Position numbers and translations under genes: made by a program
NCBI GenBank assembly: GCA_902784755.1
Contig: CACZVX010000008.1
Span: forward strand, 1-43,606
DNA: 43,606 nucleotides
Direction: 5' to 3'
From: an uncultured Prevotellaceae bacterium
Lineage (GTDB): Bacteria; Bacteroidota; Bacteroidia; Bacteroidales; Bacteroidaceae
Notes under the pieces: generated by a model
Told to the model about the DNA's origin: nothing
The model's database searches: none
What the model saw: only the letters and a program-made list of their open reading frames with translations
In this document: positions 1-7,505 of the stretch, one piece after another
Numbering within the stretch: the stretch's first letter is position 1
How the letters are laid out: each line of letters starts with the position of its first letter

Positions 1-177
1 ATCATCTTCATCATAACCAAAAGTTATGCTATCCACCTGCCAAATATTAAAACTTTGACGGGTGCCATCAATGAGATTTATATATACTTTACGCTGTTTG
101 GCTGCCGGTGCTTTCAACTGTCCATAACTTGAAAGCATCGAAGCGAGGAACAACAGTAAAAGTGTCAGTTTCTTCAT
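1..177 (-). CDS. secreted protein of unknown function, partial (3' end outside window)
   Basis: Reading the minus strand from the ATG at 177-175 gives an open frame of 59 codons that runs off the left edge. The first 20 or so residues (MKKLTLLLLFLASMLSSYGQ) form a clear signal peptide ending near SYG-Q. The mature part contains VYINLIDGTRQSF and WQVDSITFGYDED, a short beta-strand pattern often seen in small Bacteroidales secreted proteins. Its ATG overlaps the TGA of the upstream gene by four bases (ATGA), so the two are very probably translated together. I do not recognise a function; only the N-terminus is visible. Confidence 0.75.
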   Translation of the reverse strand, partial: MKKLTLLLLFLASMLSSYGQLKAPAAKQRKVYINLIDGTRQSFNIWQVDSITFGYDEDD

Positions 178-683
178 TTCTTGATAAACTTATATGTTTG
201 TTTTGGTGTTACAACTATATAGGCTCCATGAGGCAATGATGCCAGATGGAGAGTGATTTCAACTCCAGATTGTTCCATGGGAACAGTAAAATGTTTGCCG
301 TCGAGTGAACTGATAAAGACACCTTTGGCAGAAGCCAAACCCGAAATACGAATGGTATTGGCATTGACGAATTTGAAGGAGAAAGCTGTTGCTGAACCCT
401 CTTCAGCAATTGAAGAAGGAATGGGGTCAGGATCAGCAGGCTTTTCCATCACAAAAGCAAACTTCTTTACTTCATCATAGGTGAATTCCAACTCACCAGT
501 GGATATTGAGATGACATCCGGAGATAAAGTAATCTTCGGATTCTGATTGAGATCCACATAAATGGAATCTCCGTTCTCCTGAACAATCAATAACACACTC
601 TCCTGATTGTCGGCCTTTACAGGGGCGGCAACCAGCAGAATGCCAAGTAAGAGTGCACATAAAAGACTCGTGCGAGTATTCAT
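174..683 (-). CDS. small secreted protein with T9SS-like C-terminal tail
   Basis: 169 residues. An N-terminal signal peptide (LLCALLLGILLVAAPVKA) is followed by a short beta-rich region and an acidic Pro/Asp linker (PADPDPIPSS). The last 60 or so residues (from ISGLASAKGVF to YKFIKK) look like a type A sorting domain of the type IX secretion system: a short beta-sandwich ending in GAYIVVTP and a basic KK tail. The stop overlaps the start of the next gene, and nine bases separate it from the DUF1573 gene upstream, so it sits in an envelope-protein operon. The function of the mature part is unknown. The sorting-tail assignment is an inference from shape; the protein is short for a secreted T9SS cargo. 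Confidence 0.7.
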   Translation of the reverse strand: MNTRTSLLCALLLGILLVAAPVKADNQESVLLIVQENGDSIYVDLNQNPKITLSPDVISISTGELEFTYDEVKKFAFVMEKPADPDPIPSSIAEEGSATAFSFKFVNANTIRISGLASAKGVFISSLDGKHFTVPMEQSGVEITLHLASLPHGAYIVVTPKQTYKFIKK

Positions 684-692
684 GTCGTATTT

Positions 693-1103
693 TTATTTAT
701 TAGCTACTAAGTTACTTTTCAACACAATCTCCTCAGGACCTCCCTTGGAGTTAGTGAATAACTTGACTGTGGAGAAATGCTCTCCGGGCTTAAAGCCGTG
801 ATAATCTACCTTAATGCTGATGGTCATCGACTCTCCGCCTTTCAGCGAATCAGCGGGAAGAGACACCGTCGTGCAGTTGCAATCAGTGAATACGGGACGG
901 AACCGAAGCGTCTTATCACCTAAATTCTCACACTGGATGTCAACCTGTTGAGGACCGTCCATCACACGCACCGTGCCAAAATCAACCTCATGCTTATCTA
1001 TCTTCAGCATGGCCGGGTCATTCTGACAACCACAAATCATCAAAATGGTAACCAGCAGGGGCAAAGCCCACTTTTTCAGCATCTTATTCTTGTTTATAGA
1101 CAT
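693..1103 (-). CDS. DUF1573 domain lipoprotein
   Basis: 136 residues. The signal peptide ends at the lipobox-like ICGC, with the lipidated Cys followed by QND. The mature protein has the DUF1573 pattern: VDFGTVRV near its start, a sandwich of beta strands, DCNCTTVSLP in the middle and a closing VKLFTNSKG strand. DUF1573 proteins are Ig-like envelope proteins common in Bacteroidetes; their role is not established. The first ATG (1103) overlaps the end of the upstream gene by 20 bases. An alternative ATG at 1082, one base beyond that gene's TAA, gives a more compact signal peptide (MLKKWALPLL...) and may be the real start. Confidence 0.82.
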   Translation of the reverse strand: MSINKNKMLKKWALPLLVTILMICGCQNDPAMLKIDKHEVDFGTVRVMDGPQQVDIQCENLGDKTLRFRPVFTDCNCTTVSLPADSLKGGESMTISIKVDYHGFKPGEHFSTVKLFTNSKGGPEEIVLKSNLVANK

Positions 1104-1593
1104 CTTCTACACCTTCAGCGTGCTTGTCGCGTATGGTGAGATACCATTTCCCGTCTTTTACAACAGGATTAAGTGAAAGCGAAGTGACGCCAATGCCCTG
1201 CTCGAGGTTACCGTTAGGAACCATCTGAACGTAGAAGGCCACATCATTATTCTTGTCGCTATTGAGTATGAAACTCTTGAGCTTGCAACCATAATTCGGC
1301 ATCATCGACATAGCCTTCTTGTAACCAGCCTTTTCCTTGTCGCTCAGCGGGAATACGCTATCATTCTTCACTTTGTAGAGCATGTCTGCCGTACGGTCAT
1401 AATCCTTCTGGGCAAAACCTGCGATATAGTCATCCACCAACTGCATGATACGGGCTGTATCCTCGTGGGTATAGTTCATAGAAGCCGGACGAATAAATTC
1501 GCTTTGACGCTTCACATTGGTTTTCTTATGTCCACATGAGGCCACCAGACAAAGCATCAGAATGGCAATGATGACGTTAATTTTGTTGTACAT
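1084..1593 (-). CDS. NTF2-like lipoprotein of unknown function
   Basis: 169 residues. The signal peptide ends at LVASC, with Cys followed by GHKK. The mature region has an alpha-plus-beta pattern (a helix with VDDYIAGFAQKDYDRTADMLY, then strands ending KDGKWYLTIRDK) that resembles the SnoaL/DUF4878 NTF2-like fold; this is an inference from pattern only. It is the first gene of the left-edge operon and overlaps the DUF1573 gene. A strong terminator lies only 17-49 bases upstream of its ATG, so its own promoter must be compressed into that gap or expression must come by read-through. The gene at 31390 has a similar architecture. Confidence 0.75.
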   Translation of the reverse strand: MYNKINVIIAILMLCLVASCGHKKTNVKRQSEFIRPASMNYTHEDTARIMQLVDDYIAGFAQKDYDRTADMLYKVKNDSVFPLSDKEKAGYKKAMSMMPNYGCKLKSFILNSDKNNDVAFYVQMVPNGNLEQGIGVTSLSLNPVVKDGKWYLTIRDKHAEGVEDVYKQE

Positions 1594-1609
1594 TTTGTTC
1601 TATTTGAGA

Positions 1610-1642
1610 AAAAGGGGAGGAGTTGACAACCCCTCCCCTTTT
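1610..1642 (-). terminator. intrinsic terminator of the coiled-coil lipoprotein gene
   Basis: A perfect 11-bp stem (AAAAGGGGAGG at 1610-1620 with its complement at 1632-1642) encloses an 11-base loop that itself contains GTTG/CAAC. Read on the minus strand, the hairpin is followed by TTTTTC. It lies just after the TAA of the gene at 1666 and just before the ATG at 1593. Confidence 0.85.
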
Positions 1643-1665
1643 GTATAGATTTATATTCTTTTCAA

Positions 1666-4600
1666 TTAGTTCTGCTTAGCATTATGGTGAGTTCTGTTAA
1701 CCTTGACAGTTGCCAGACCATAGATGTTACCCCAGATGTATTCAACACGGATAGGAATCTCGAGTTCGAATGTCTGTACGGTAGAGCTAATGTTCTTGTA
1801 GATCAACTCGCCATTGTTCTCAGAAGAGTAAACGAAGTCGAGCTGGCTGGTAATCTTATTGAGCTGCTCCATACCCTTGTTGTCAAGGTTAGCCTTCACA
1901 GCGTCAATGTTACTCAGAGCCTCACCGTCACCGAGCTTAACCTCAGCGTCACCTACGAACACACCCTTAATTCCATAATAGGTGTAGTAAGATCCACCAG
2001 GATTAGCACCCTTCCAAGCATCACGCCAATCCTTGAAGCTAATGAGATCGAGCAGCTTGATAACCTGCATCTGATCAGTAGAAGCATCCTCAATTTCCTT
2101 CTGCTTGTTAATCACGTCGATTGGACGGAGGAAGCGTACATTGAAGGTATTGTTGCTCAGCTTCAGAGTCTGGCACTCGCTCTTACCCAGAACACCGATA
2201 ACGGCAGTCAGAGTCTTGTTGAGAACCTCGTCATTCTTGTTATTGAACTCACTGTGAGAAGCATAGTTCAGCAGAGCCTCAGCAGCGGTAGTGTGCTGAT
2301 AAACAACCTGCGTGTAGTCAGCCTCATCAGGCTCACCAGCCTTGCTCTCGTCAATCAGAACGAGCTTAGCAACAGCCTCAGGAAGCTTAGCACCTGTCTT
2401 AGCAGTCAGAGTCTTGCCTTCATCAGTTACGCCCAGAGTATACTCCTTACCGTCGTTACCCATGAACTTCTTACCAACGTTAGACTGATCAAATACGAGT
2501 GAGTATGTCCAAGCAGTAGCATTGAAGCCTTCCTGATCACTCTTCACCATAGAAGCGATGATAACATCATTGCCACGGAACTCGCTAGAGAACAGGTTGG
2601 TCAGAGAGTCAGCGTCAGCACGGAGCTCATCCTCAACTGCAGGAACGTTAGCGTGGATTTCGTAAGTAACGTCGTTCTTAGAAACGTCTGCGGTCTCAGC
2701 AGTGTTCTTGTTGTACCAGTACTTTTCAATCTTCTGGTTAGCCCAGTCGATAGTAGCGCTATACTGTGGCATTGGCTTGAAGGTCACCTTAGTAGTGAAT
2801 ACTACATAGATGTCGCTGTAACCAGCGGTGTTAGGCTTATACTTGTAAGCACGCTCAACATTGAAGGTCTTCTCGGCAGTCTTCGGAGTCCACTGAGCAT
2901 AGAGAGCATCGATGTCTTCGCTTGTGAGCTCATAAATCAAAGTACTTGACTGAGTGTGAGTTTCACCAGAGAGGTCAGGAGTATTGGTCAGCGTACCGAT
3001 AATCTCATCCTCAGCACACTCTACCCACTTGCCATCCTTCTTGATGAACTGAGTATAATTAGCATCGCCGTCACCTACGGGCTCTTCCTCATAGATAGCC
3101 TCGAAGTCCTCACGAGCCATGTCCACAAGCTTGTACAGGTCATACTCGGTCTGGTACCAAGTGGTCTTGTAAACCTCGTAGCCTTCGCCCTCGAAGTTAC
3201 ACTCGTCGATATAGCTGTTGCCTGCACCGTTATAGGTAATCTCCTTGTACTCATAAACAGGGTTAGGATTCTCACGTGAAATTCTGATACGGATGTAACC
3301 GTAGTCAAGGATCTTGCCATACTTGTCAAGCAGAGATACGCGAACAACAGGAGTACGACCAACGGTCTGGAGGCCCTGCTCAGCACCATAAGCCTGCTGC
3401 TTACCAGTGCCCTGCTCAACCATCTGAGGACGGAATGTGTAACCATCTTCGGGGTTGATAGCTGCGTGTGCAGACTCAGAAGTCTCGTTGTCACCAATCC
3501 AAAGACCGGTCAACTCGAACTTGTAAGTAAAGCCATATTCCTTCATCTTGTCAGCAGGAATAACCTCGTGCTGGCCAGCGATGTTGTCCCAGTGAGCCTC
3601 AACGAGCTTGCGGAGGTCGAGGGTCTCGTCATAGTTACAGGTATCCTGAGCCTCGAATACAGCAGCCTCGTGTACGGTAGCCATCAGGTGCAGGCTGTCC
3701 TCACCCTCATTCAGTGGGCAATAGCCGCAGTGTACATTCTCAACACCAGTGAAAGGAATACCCTCAGCAAGTTTCTTATGAGACAGACGTACATTGCTGT
3801 AGATGTCAGCATACAGAGTAGCATAGTCAGAAGTGATCAGAGTATCCTCCTTAGCATTGTCACCCTGGAGGGCAACCTGTGTTGCGAAGATAGTAATCAT
3901 TGGCTGCTCAGTAGAAGCCTCAGCACCCTGCTCTGGCATAATAATGCTCTGCAGACCCTTGAGCACGCTCTTAATCTTATCAGGATTCTTAACATCAAGC
4001 TGTACGCTCAAGATGCCGTCCTTAACCTTATAGATGCTCTTGCCATCCTTATCCTTCTTAGTTGTGATCTGAGCCTCAGAAGCACGAGTCAGAATGTAAG
4101 GCTTGTCAGCGTCGATAACCTGAACATCATTGAAGTCCTCAACGATAACGTCAGAAGGATTCAGGTGATAGTTTGCCCAGAGGTCCATCACGCTTGTGTA
4201 CTGAGTGCTGTCATAGCGGCCATCCTTATGGTCGGTGCGAGCACCAGCCTCCATCAAAGCATCGTCAGAAACCTTATCATCAAATGCCTTGCTGCCATAC
4301 TCATAACCGCGAGCTTCCTTCTTGTCATAAGCGGTCTCAGCCAAAGTGTACTGGAAAGCCTCGAGATAGTTGAAGCTTGTAGCCTCAACTCCCCAATAGT
4401 ATGCATCGGGAATGAATACCAGGCTACGCAGACGCTGCTGAACGAGAACGTTAAGAACGTTGATGCAATCGAAAGCCTCGTTGATCTTATCAGACATCTC
4501 CTTCATCTTACCCTTAATCTCAGCAATGGCACTAGCGTTGTTGCCGATTGAAGTGCGGAGCTCTTGGAGCTGGCTCTTAATGCTGGAAAGTCTCTCTTCG

Positions 4601-5238
4601 AGAGTTGGGTCGATTTCCTTGAAGTTGTCAACAAATGCCTGGATAGCAGTGATCTGCGACTGCAAGTCACTATCAGCAGCCTTACGAGCTGTTTCCTCAT
4701 CGCTAAGACCTGTCTTCAGTCCGTCAATAGCCTGCAAAGCATTACCGAGGCCAGTCTTAACAGACTCCATCTGTCCATAGAGATCAGTAATGGCCTCTTT
4801 GTAAGTCTTGCCTTCAAGCTCACCACCGATGATACGGTTGAGTTCTGCCAAAGCGCCCTCAGCATTTCCCAGACGGGTTTCGAGTCCAGCGATCAAACCT
4901 TCAAGACGCTGAATCTCATTCTTGCGGGCTGTCTCTTCATCAGAGATCTTGCCATTCAACTCGTCAACAGCATTCTTCAGCTCAGTCTTGGTTGCATGAG
5001 TAGCAGCTTCGTTCTGCAAAGCTGTAATCTTACCCTGAGCGTCAGCAAGCTGAGCAGAAAGAGCGTTAATCTGGTTAGTCAGATCTGTCTTAGCCTGCTC
5101 AAGAGCGGCCTTGTCAGCCTGAATCAGCGTCTTAAGGTCATTGATTTCGTCATCATAGTCCTTACAAGACGTAACCGTACTTGTAGCAGCAAAAGCAAAT
5201 GCTACTAAAAGCAAAGCACTTAAAATTTTCTTTTTCAT
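1666..5238 (-). CDS. large coiled-coil lipoprotein (1190 aa)
   Basis: The signal peptide ends at TVTSC, and the lipidated Cys25 is followed by KDYDDE, an acidic tag like the Bacteroidetes lipoprotein export signal; surface display is therefore plausible. Residues about 30-130 and 150-270 are heptad-rich coiled coil (repeated LNGKISDEE / ETARK segments). The remaining 900 or so residues are beta-rich, Glu/Asp/Tyr-rich and without a motif I can name. The N-terminus resembles Bacteroidales lipoproteins sometimes labelled PL29-N/DUF4988, but no lyase motif is visible. It is transcribed alone, with a promoter at 5334-5365 and a terminator at 1610-1642. Codon use is strongly constrained, and long open frames occur on the opposite strand. 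The function is unknown; a structural, adhesive or S-layer-like surface role is a guess. Confidence 0.85.
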   Translation of the reverse strand: MKKKILSALLLVAFAFAATSTVTSCKDYDDEINDLKTLIQADKAALEQAKTDLTNQINALSAQLADAQGKITALQNEAATHATKTELKNAVDELNGKISDEETARKNEIQRLEGLIAGLETRLGNAEGALAELNRIIGGELEGKTYKEAITDLYGQMESVKTGLGNALQAIDGLKTGLSDEETARKAADSDLQSQITAIQAFVDNFKEIDPTLEERLSSIKSQLQELRTSIGNNASAIAEIKGKMKEMSDKINEAFDCINVLNVLVQQRLRSLVFIPDAYYWGVEATSFNYLEAFQYTLAETAYDKKEARGYEYGSKAFDDKVSDDALMEAGARTDHKDGRYDSTQYTSVMDLWANYHLNPSDVIVEDFNDVQVIDADKPYILTRASEAQITTKKDKDGKSIYKVKDGILSVQLDVKNPDKIKSVLKGLQSIIMPEQGAEASTEQPMITIFATQVALQGDNAKEDTLITSDYATLYADIYSNVRLSHKKLAEGIPFTGVENVHCGYCPLNEGEDSLHLMATVHEAAVFEAQDTCNYDETLDLRKLVEAHWDNIAGQHEVIPADKMKEYGFTYKFELTGLWIGDNETSESAHAAINPEDGYTFRPQMVEQGTGKQQAYGAEQGLQTVGRTPVVRVSLLDKYGKILDYGYIRIRISRENPNPVYEYKEITYNGAGNSYIDECNFEGEGYEVYKTTWYQTEYDLYKLVDMAREDFEAIYEEEPVGDGDANYTQFIKKDGKWVECAEDEIIGTLTNTPDLSGETHTQSSTLIYELTSEDIDALYAQWTPKTAEKTFNVERAYKYKPNTAGYSDIYVVFTTKVTFKPMPQYSATIDWANQKIEKYWYNKNTAETADVSKNDVTYEIHANVPAVEDELRADADSLTNLFSSEFRGNDVIIASMVKSDQEGFNATAWTYSLVFDQSNVGKKFMGNDGKEYTLGVTDEGKTLTAKTGAKLPEAVAKLVLIDESKAGEPDEADYTQVVYQHTTAAEALLNYASHSEFNNKNDEVLNKTLTAVIGVLGKSECQTLKLSNNTFNVRFLRPIDVINKQKEIEDASTDQMQVIKLLDLISFKDWRDAWKGANPGGSYYTYYGIKGVFVGDAEVKLGDGEALSNIDAVKANLDNKGMEQLNKITSQLDFVYSSENNGELIYKNISSTVQTFELEIPIRVEYIWGNIYGLATVKVNRTHHNAKQN

Positions 5239-5333
5239 TAGACTAAAAATTAAATTAAACTTAATATATATATATTCTTAAATTCTCTCACAACAAAGTA
5301 CTCTCCGATTGGGGAGAATACAGTAATTTTGTG

Positions 5334-5365
5334 CAAATATACGCTTAATTCTTATATTGCGCAAA
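5334..5365 (-). promoter_or_regulatory. promoter of the coiled-coil lipoprotein gene
   Basis: On the minus strand, TTTG (5365-5362) is followed after 20 bases by TATATTTG (5341-5334), an exact match to the Bacteroidetes -33/-7 pattern TTTG-N19/20-TAnnTTTG. The inferred start near 5328 leaves a leader of about 90 bases with a small TCTCC/GGAGA hairpin. Confidence 0.75.
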
Positions 5366-5460
5366 CAAACTCCAATATTTTTTCACAAAAAGAAGAAATT
5401 TTAACATTTCGGCTGCTTCTCGTTTAAAATAAGGGGTTTTGCACGTTTCTAACTACTGCA

Positions 5461-5540
5461 TATAAGAGATTTGCACTCGCGCCATTATACCTTATTAATA
5501 TATACGCGCGCGTAATGGTAGTTTCAAGACATCTCTCATA
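5461..5540 (-). ncRNA. possible structured RNA downstream of an orphan promoter
   Basis: Bases 5461-5470 and 5531-5540 pair over 10 positions; the single difference becomes a G-U pair only in a minus-strand RNA. Inside, CCATTA/TAATGG (5482-5487 with 5513-5518) can pair, and a CGCGCGCG tract sits near the apex. A consensus promoter at 5608-5639 points at it. No clear terminator is visible, so the RNA could also be a long leader of the 1666-5238 gene. Confidence 0.3.
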
Positions 5541-5607
5541 GGCAAAGCGGATTAAGGGTTAATGAATCTTTTATCATAATCATATACGTAATTTTTAAAA
5601 ATCAGTG

Positions 5608-5639
5608 CAAAAGTAGTTTTTTTTTGGTTATAATCCAAA
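5608..5639 (-). promoter_or_regulatory. orphan promoter in the gap upstream of the lipoprotein gene
   Basis: Minus-strand TTTG (5639-5636), 20 bases, then TACTTTTG (5615-5608), which fits the Bacteroidetes consensus exactly. The next gene start is 370 bases away and already has its own promoter, so this one drives either a small RNA or an alternative long leader. Confidence 0.55.
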
Positions 5640-5792
5640 TTTTTGCCTAAAAAATTCAGTGAATATGTTAAATATTATACCTTCCTGGCAATTTTATCGG
5701 AGATTCTTGCTCAAAACGATGCTCAGGGGTGCCAAGTGCCGATAAACAAAGGGACTGCGAATTGCACACTTTTCCAAATAATGTGCTTTTTT

Positions 5793-5866
5793 ACGCTCCC
5801 TAGTGATTAAGGCCTAATTACGTTCCTTTTTTGTCAATTTCGGCAAGTGATTAGACCCTAATCACT
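5793..5866. repeat. two related AGTGATTA hairpins
   Basis: Bases 5846-5853 (AGTGATTA) pair perfectly with 5859-5866 around a five-base loop. About 45 bases upstream, near 5802-5822, AGTGATTAAGGCCTAATTACG is an imperfect version of the same dyad. A third relative, CCTAATCACTTAGG, is at 8979-8992. They follow the asnS terminator in the minus direction. Confidence 0.5.
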
Positions 5867-5880
5867 CCCGAAAAGTGACG

Positions 5881-5914
5881 AAAAAAATGCTGAGCTTTAA
5901 AACTCAGCATTTTT
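5881..5914 (-). terminator. intrinsic terminator of asnS overlapping its stop codon
   Basis: An 11-bp stem (AAAATGCTGAG at 5884-5894, complement at 5904-5914) encloses the loop that carries the asnS TAA (5899-5897). Seven T residues follow on the minus strand. The upstream arm encodes the last codons of AsnRS. Confidence 0.85.
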
Positions 5915-7333
5915 GGGTGTGCGTGGGAAGGGAATCACGTCACGGATATTCTGCATGCCAGTGACGAAAAGAATGAGGCGCTCGAAGCCGAGACCGAAGC
6001 CTGCATGCGGGCAGCTGCCGTACTTGCGGGTATCGAGATACCACCAGAGTTTGTCAGTCTCCATCTGGCGGCTCTCAATCTCAGCCATCAGTTTCTCAAA
6101 ACTCTCCTCACGCACACTTCCGCCGATAATCTCACCAATCTGCGGGAAGAGCACATCGGTGCCCTGCATGGTGCGTCCGGGAGCCACACAGCCCTGATAA
6201 CCCACAGATCCTTCGCCCTGCATCTCATTCTGCTTCATATAGAAAGCCTTGATGCTGGCAGGATAGTCGGTCATGATGACAGGCTTCTTGAAATATTCCT
6301 CCACGAGATAGCGCTCATGTTCAGAGGCGAGGTCGTCACCCCATTCACAAGGATATTCAAATTTCTTACCATTCTTGATGGCTTCCTGCAGGATTTCAAT
6401 ACCCTGTGTGTAAGGCAGACGGACAAAACTGTCCTTCAGAACACCTTCCAGACGGGCAATCAGTCCCTTGTCAATCATCTTGTTGAGGAACTCCAGGTCG
6501 TCCTTGCAGTTGTCAAGTGCCCATTTCACACAGTATTTGATGAAATCTTCCTCCAAATCCATCAGACCCTGCTGGTCGAGGAAAGCCACCTCCGGTTCAA
6601 TCATCCAGAACTCTGCCAGATGGCGAGGGGTATTACTGTTCTCAGCACGGAAAGTAGGACCAAAGGTATAGATGGCACCTAAAGCCGTGGCACCCAGCTC
6701 ACCTTCCAACTGTCCGGAGACGGTCAGGGAAGTCTGTTCGCCAAAGAAGTCATCATCATAGATGATTTTTCCTGCCTCATCCTTTTTCAGGTCATAGAGG
6801 TTCTTGGTAGTTACCTGAAACATATTGCCGGCTCCCTCACAGTCGCTGGCAGTAATCAGCGGCGTATGGAAATAGAAGAAACCATGCTCATGGAAATAAG
6901 TGTGGATGGCCATTGCCATGTTGTGACGGATACGCATCACAGCACCGAAAGTGTTGGTACGCAGGCGCAAATGAGCATACTGACGCATATACTCAAAGCT
7001 CTGGCCCTTCTTCTGCATAGGATAATCGGCGCCGCAAGTGCCATAGATTTCAATGCTTTCGCACTGTATCTCACTGGCCTGACCCTGGGCGGGACTTTCC
7101 ACAAGGGTACCGACTACACAGATGCAGGAACCTGTCGTGATGAGTTTCAATTTCTCTTCGCCAATGGCAGCAGGGTCAACGACCACCTGCACGTTCTTGA
7201 TGGTAGAGCCATCATTGAGGGCAATAAAGTCAACGGCTTTGGAACTGCGATGCGTACGCACCCAGCCTTTCACGCAAACTTTCTTGCCGTATTCTGTGTC
7301 CTTCAGGACATCAATGACTTTTGTTCTGTTCAT
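5897..7333 (-). CDS. asnS: asparaginyl-tRNA synthetase
   Basis: 478 residues, normal for bacterial AsnRS. It charges tRNA-Asn with asparagine in the cytosol. Residues about 15-105 form the OB-fold anticodon-binding domain ([25 protein letters not shown]). The class II core follows, with motif 2 around [21 protein letters not shown] and motif 3 [12 protein letters not shown] near the C-terminus; NTPRHLAEF and the Asn-specific core separate it from AspRS. It is the last gene of a purB-rluB-asnS run, a frequent order in Bacteroidales. The gap to rluB (172 bases) carries G-rich palindromes. The start at 7333 ([10 protein letters not shown]) fits homologues. Confidence 0.97.
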   Translation of the reverse strand: MNRTKVIDVLKDTEYGKKVCVKGWVRTHRSSKAVDFIALNDGSTIKNVQVVVDPAAIGEEKLKLITTGSCICVVGTLVESPAQGQASEIQCESIEIYGTCGADYPMQKKGQSFEYMRQYAHLRLRTNTFGAVMRIRHNMAMAIHTYFHEHGFFYFHTPLITASDCEGAGNMFQVTTKNLYDLKKDEAGKIIYDDDFFGEQTSLTVSGQLEGELGATALGAIYTFGPTFRAENSNTPRHLAEFWMIEPEVAFLDQQGLMDLEEDFIKYCVKWALDNCKDDLEFLNKMIDKGLIARLEGVLKDSFVRLPYTQGIEILQEAIKNGKKFEYPCEWGDDLASEHERYLVEEYFKKPVIMTDYPASIKAFYMKQNEMQGEGSVGYQGCVAPGRTMQGTDVLFPQIGEIIGGSVREESFEKLMAEIESRQMETDKLWWYLDTRKYGSCPHAGFGLGFERLILFVTGMQNIRDVIPFPRTPKNAEF

Positions 7334-7347
7334 AATATGAGACCCAT

Positions 7348-7500
7348 CCCCTGCCCTTCCCTATATGGAGGGGAGTCAAATGACTCAGATGCGGACGATG
7401 AGCATTATAAATTATTAAATATGATTATATATCTTTTCCAACCTATAATAAGGTGTAGAGACACATCCTTCCCCTCCCTGCAAGGAGGGGTTAGGAATGG
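7348..7500. repeat. paired CCCTCC-type palindromes between rluB and asnS
   Basis: CCCCTCC (7471-7477) pairs with GGAGGGG (7484-7490) around six bases, and the flanks (CATCCTTC / GGTTAGGAATG) extend the symmetry imperfectly. A weaker relative (CCTTCCCTATATGGAGGGG) lies near 7356-7375. Neither has a T tract, so they look more like a dispersed intergenic palindrome than terminators. Confidence 0.5.
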
Positions 7501-7505
7501 TTCTT

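Larger units (their letters stand above)
5239..5896. other. 658-base non-coding region
   Basis: I find no plausible protein-coding frame. The region holds two minus-strand promoters (5334-5365, 5608-5639), a long-range stem-loop (5461-5540), two AGTGATTA hairpins (5793-5866) and the asnS terminator. It is AT-rich with long T and A runs. Confidence 0.7.

Noticed and set aside
3466-4551. Long plus-strand open frame (361 codons) inside the coiled-coil lipoprotein gene
   Set aside because: Antisense to a strongly biased real gene. The Leu/Ser/Val-rich translation has no motif, and other antisense frames occur there for the same reason.
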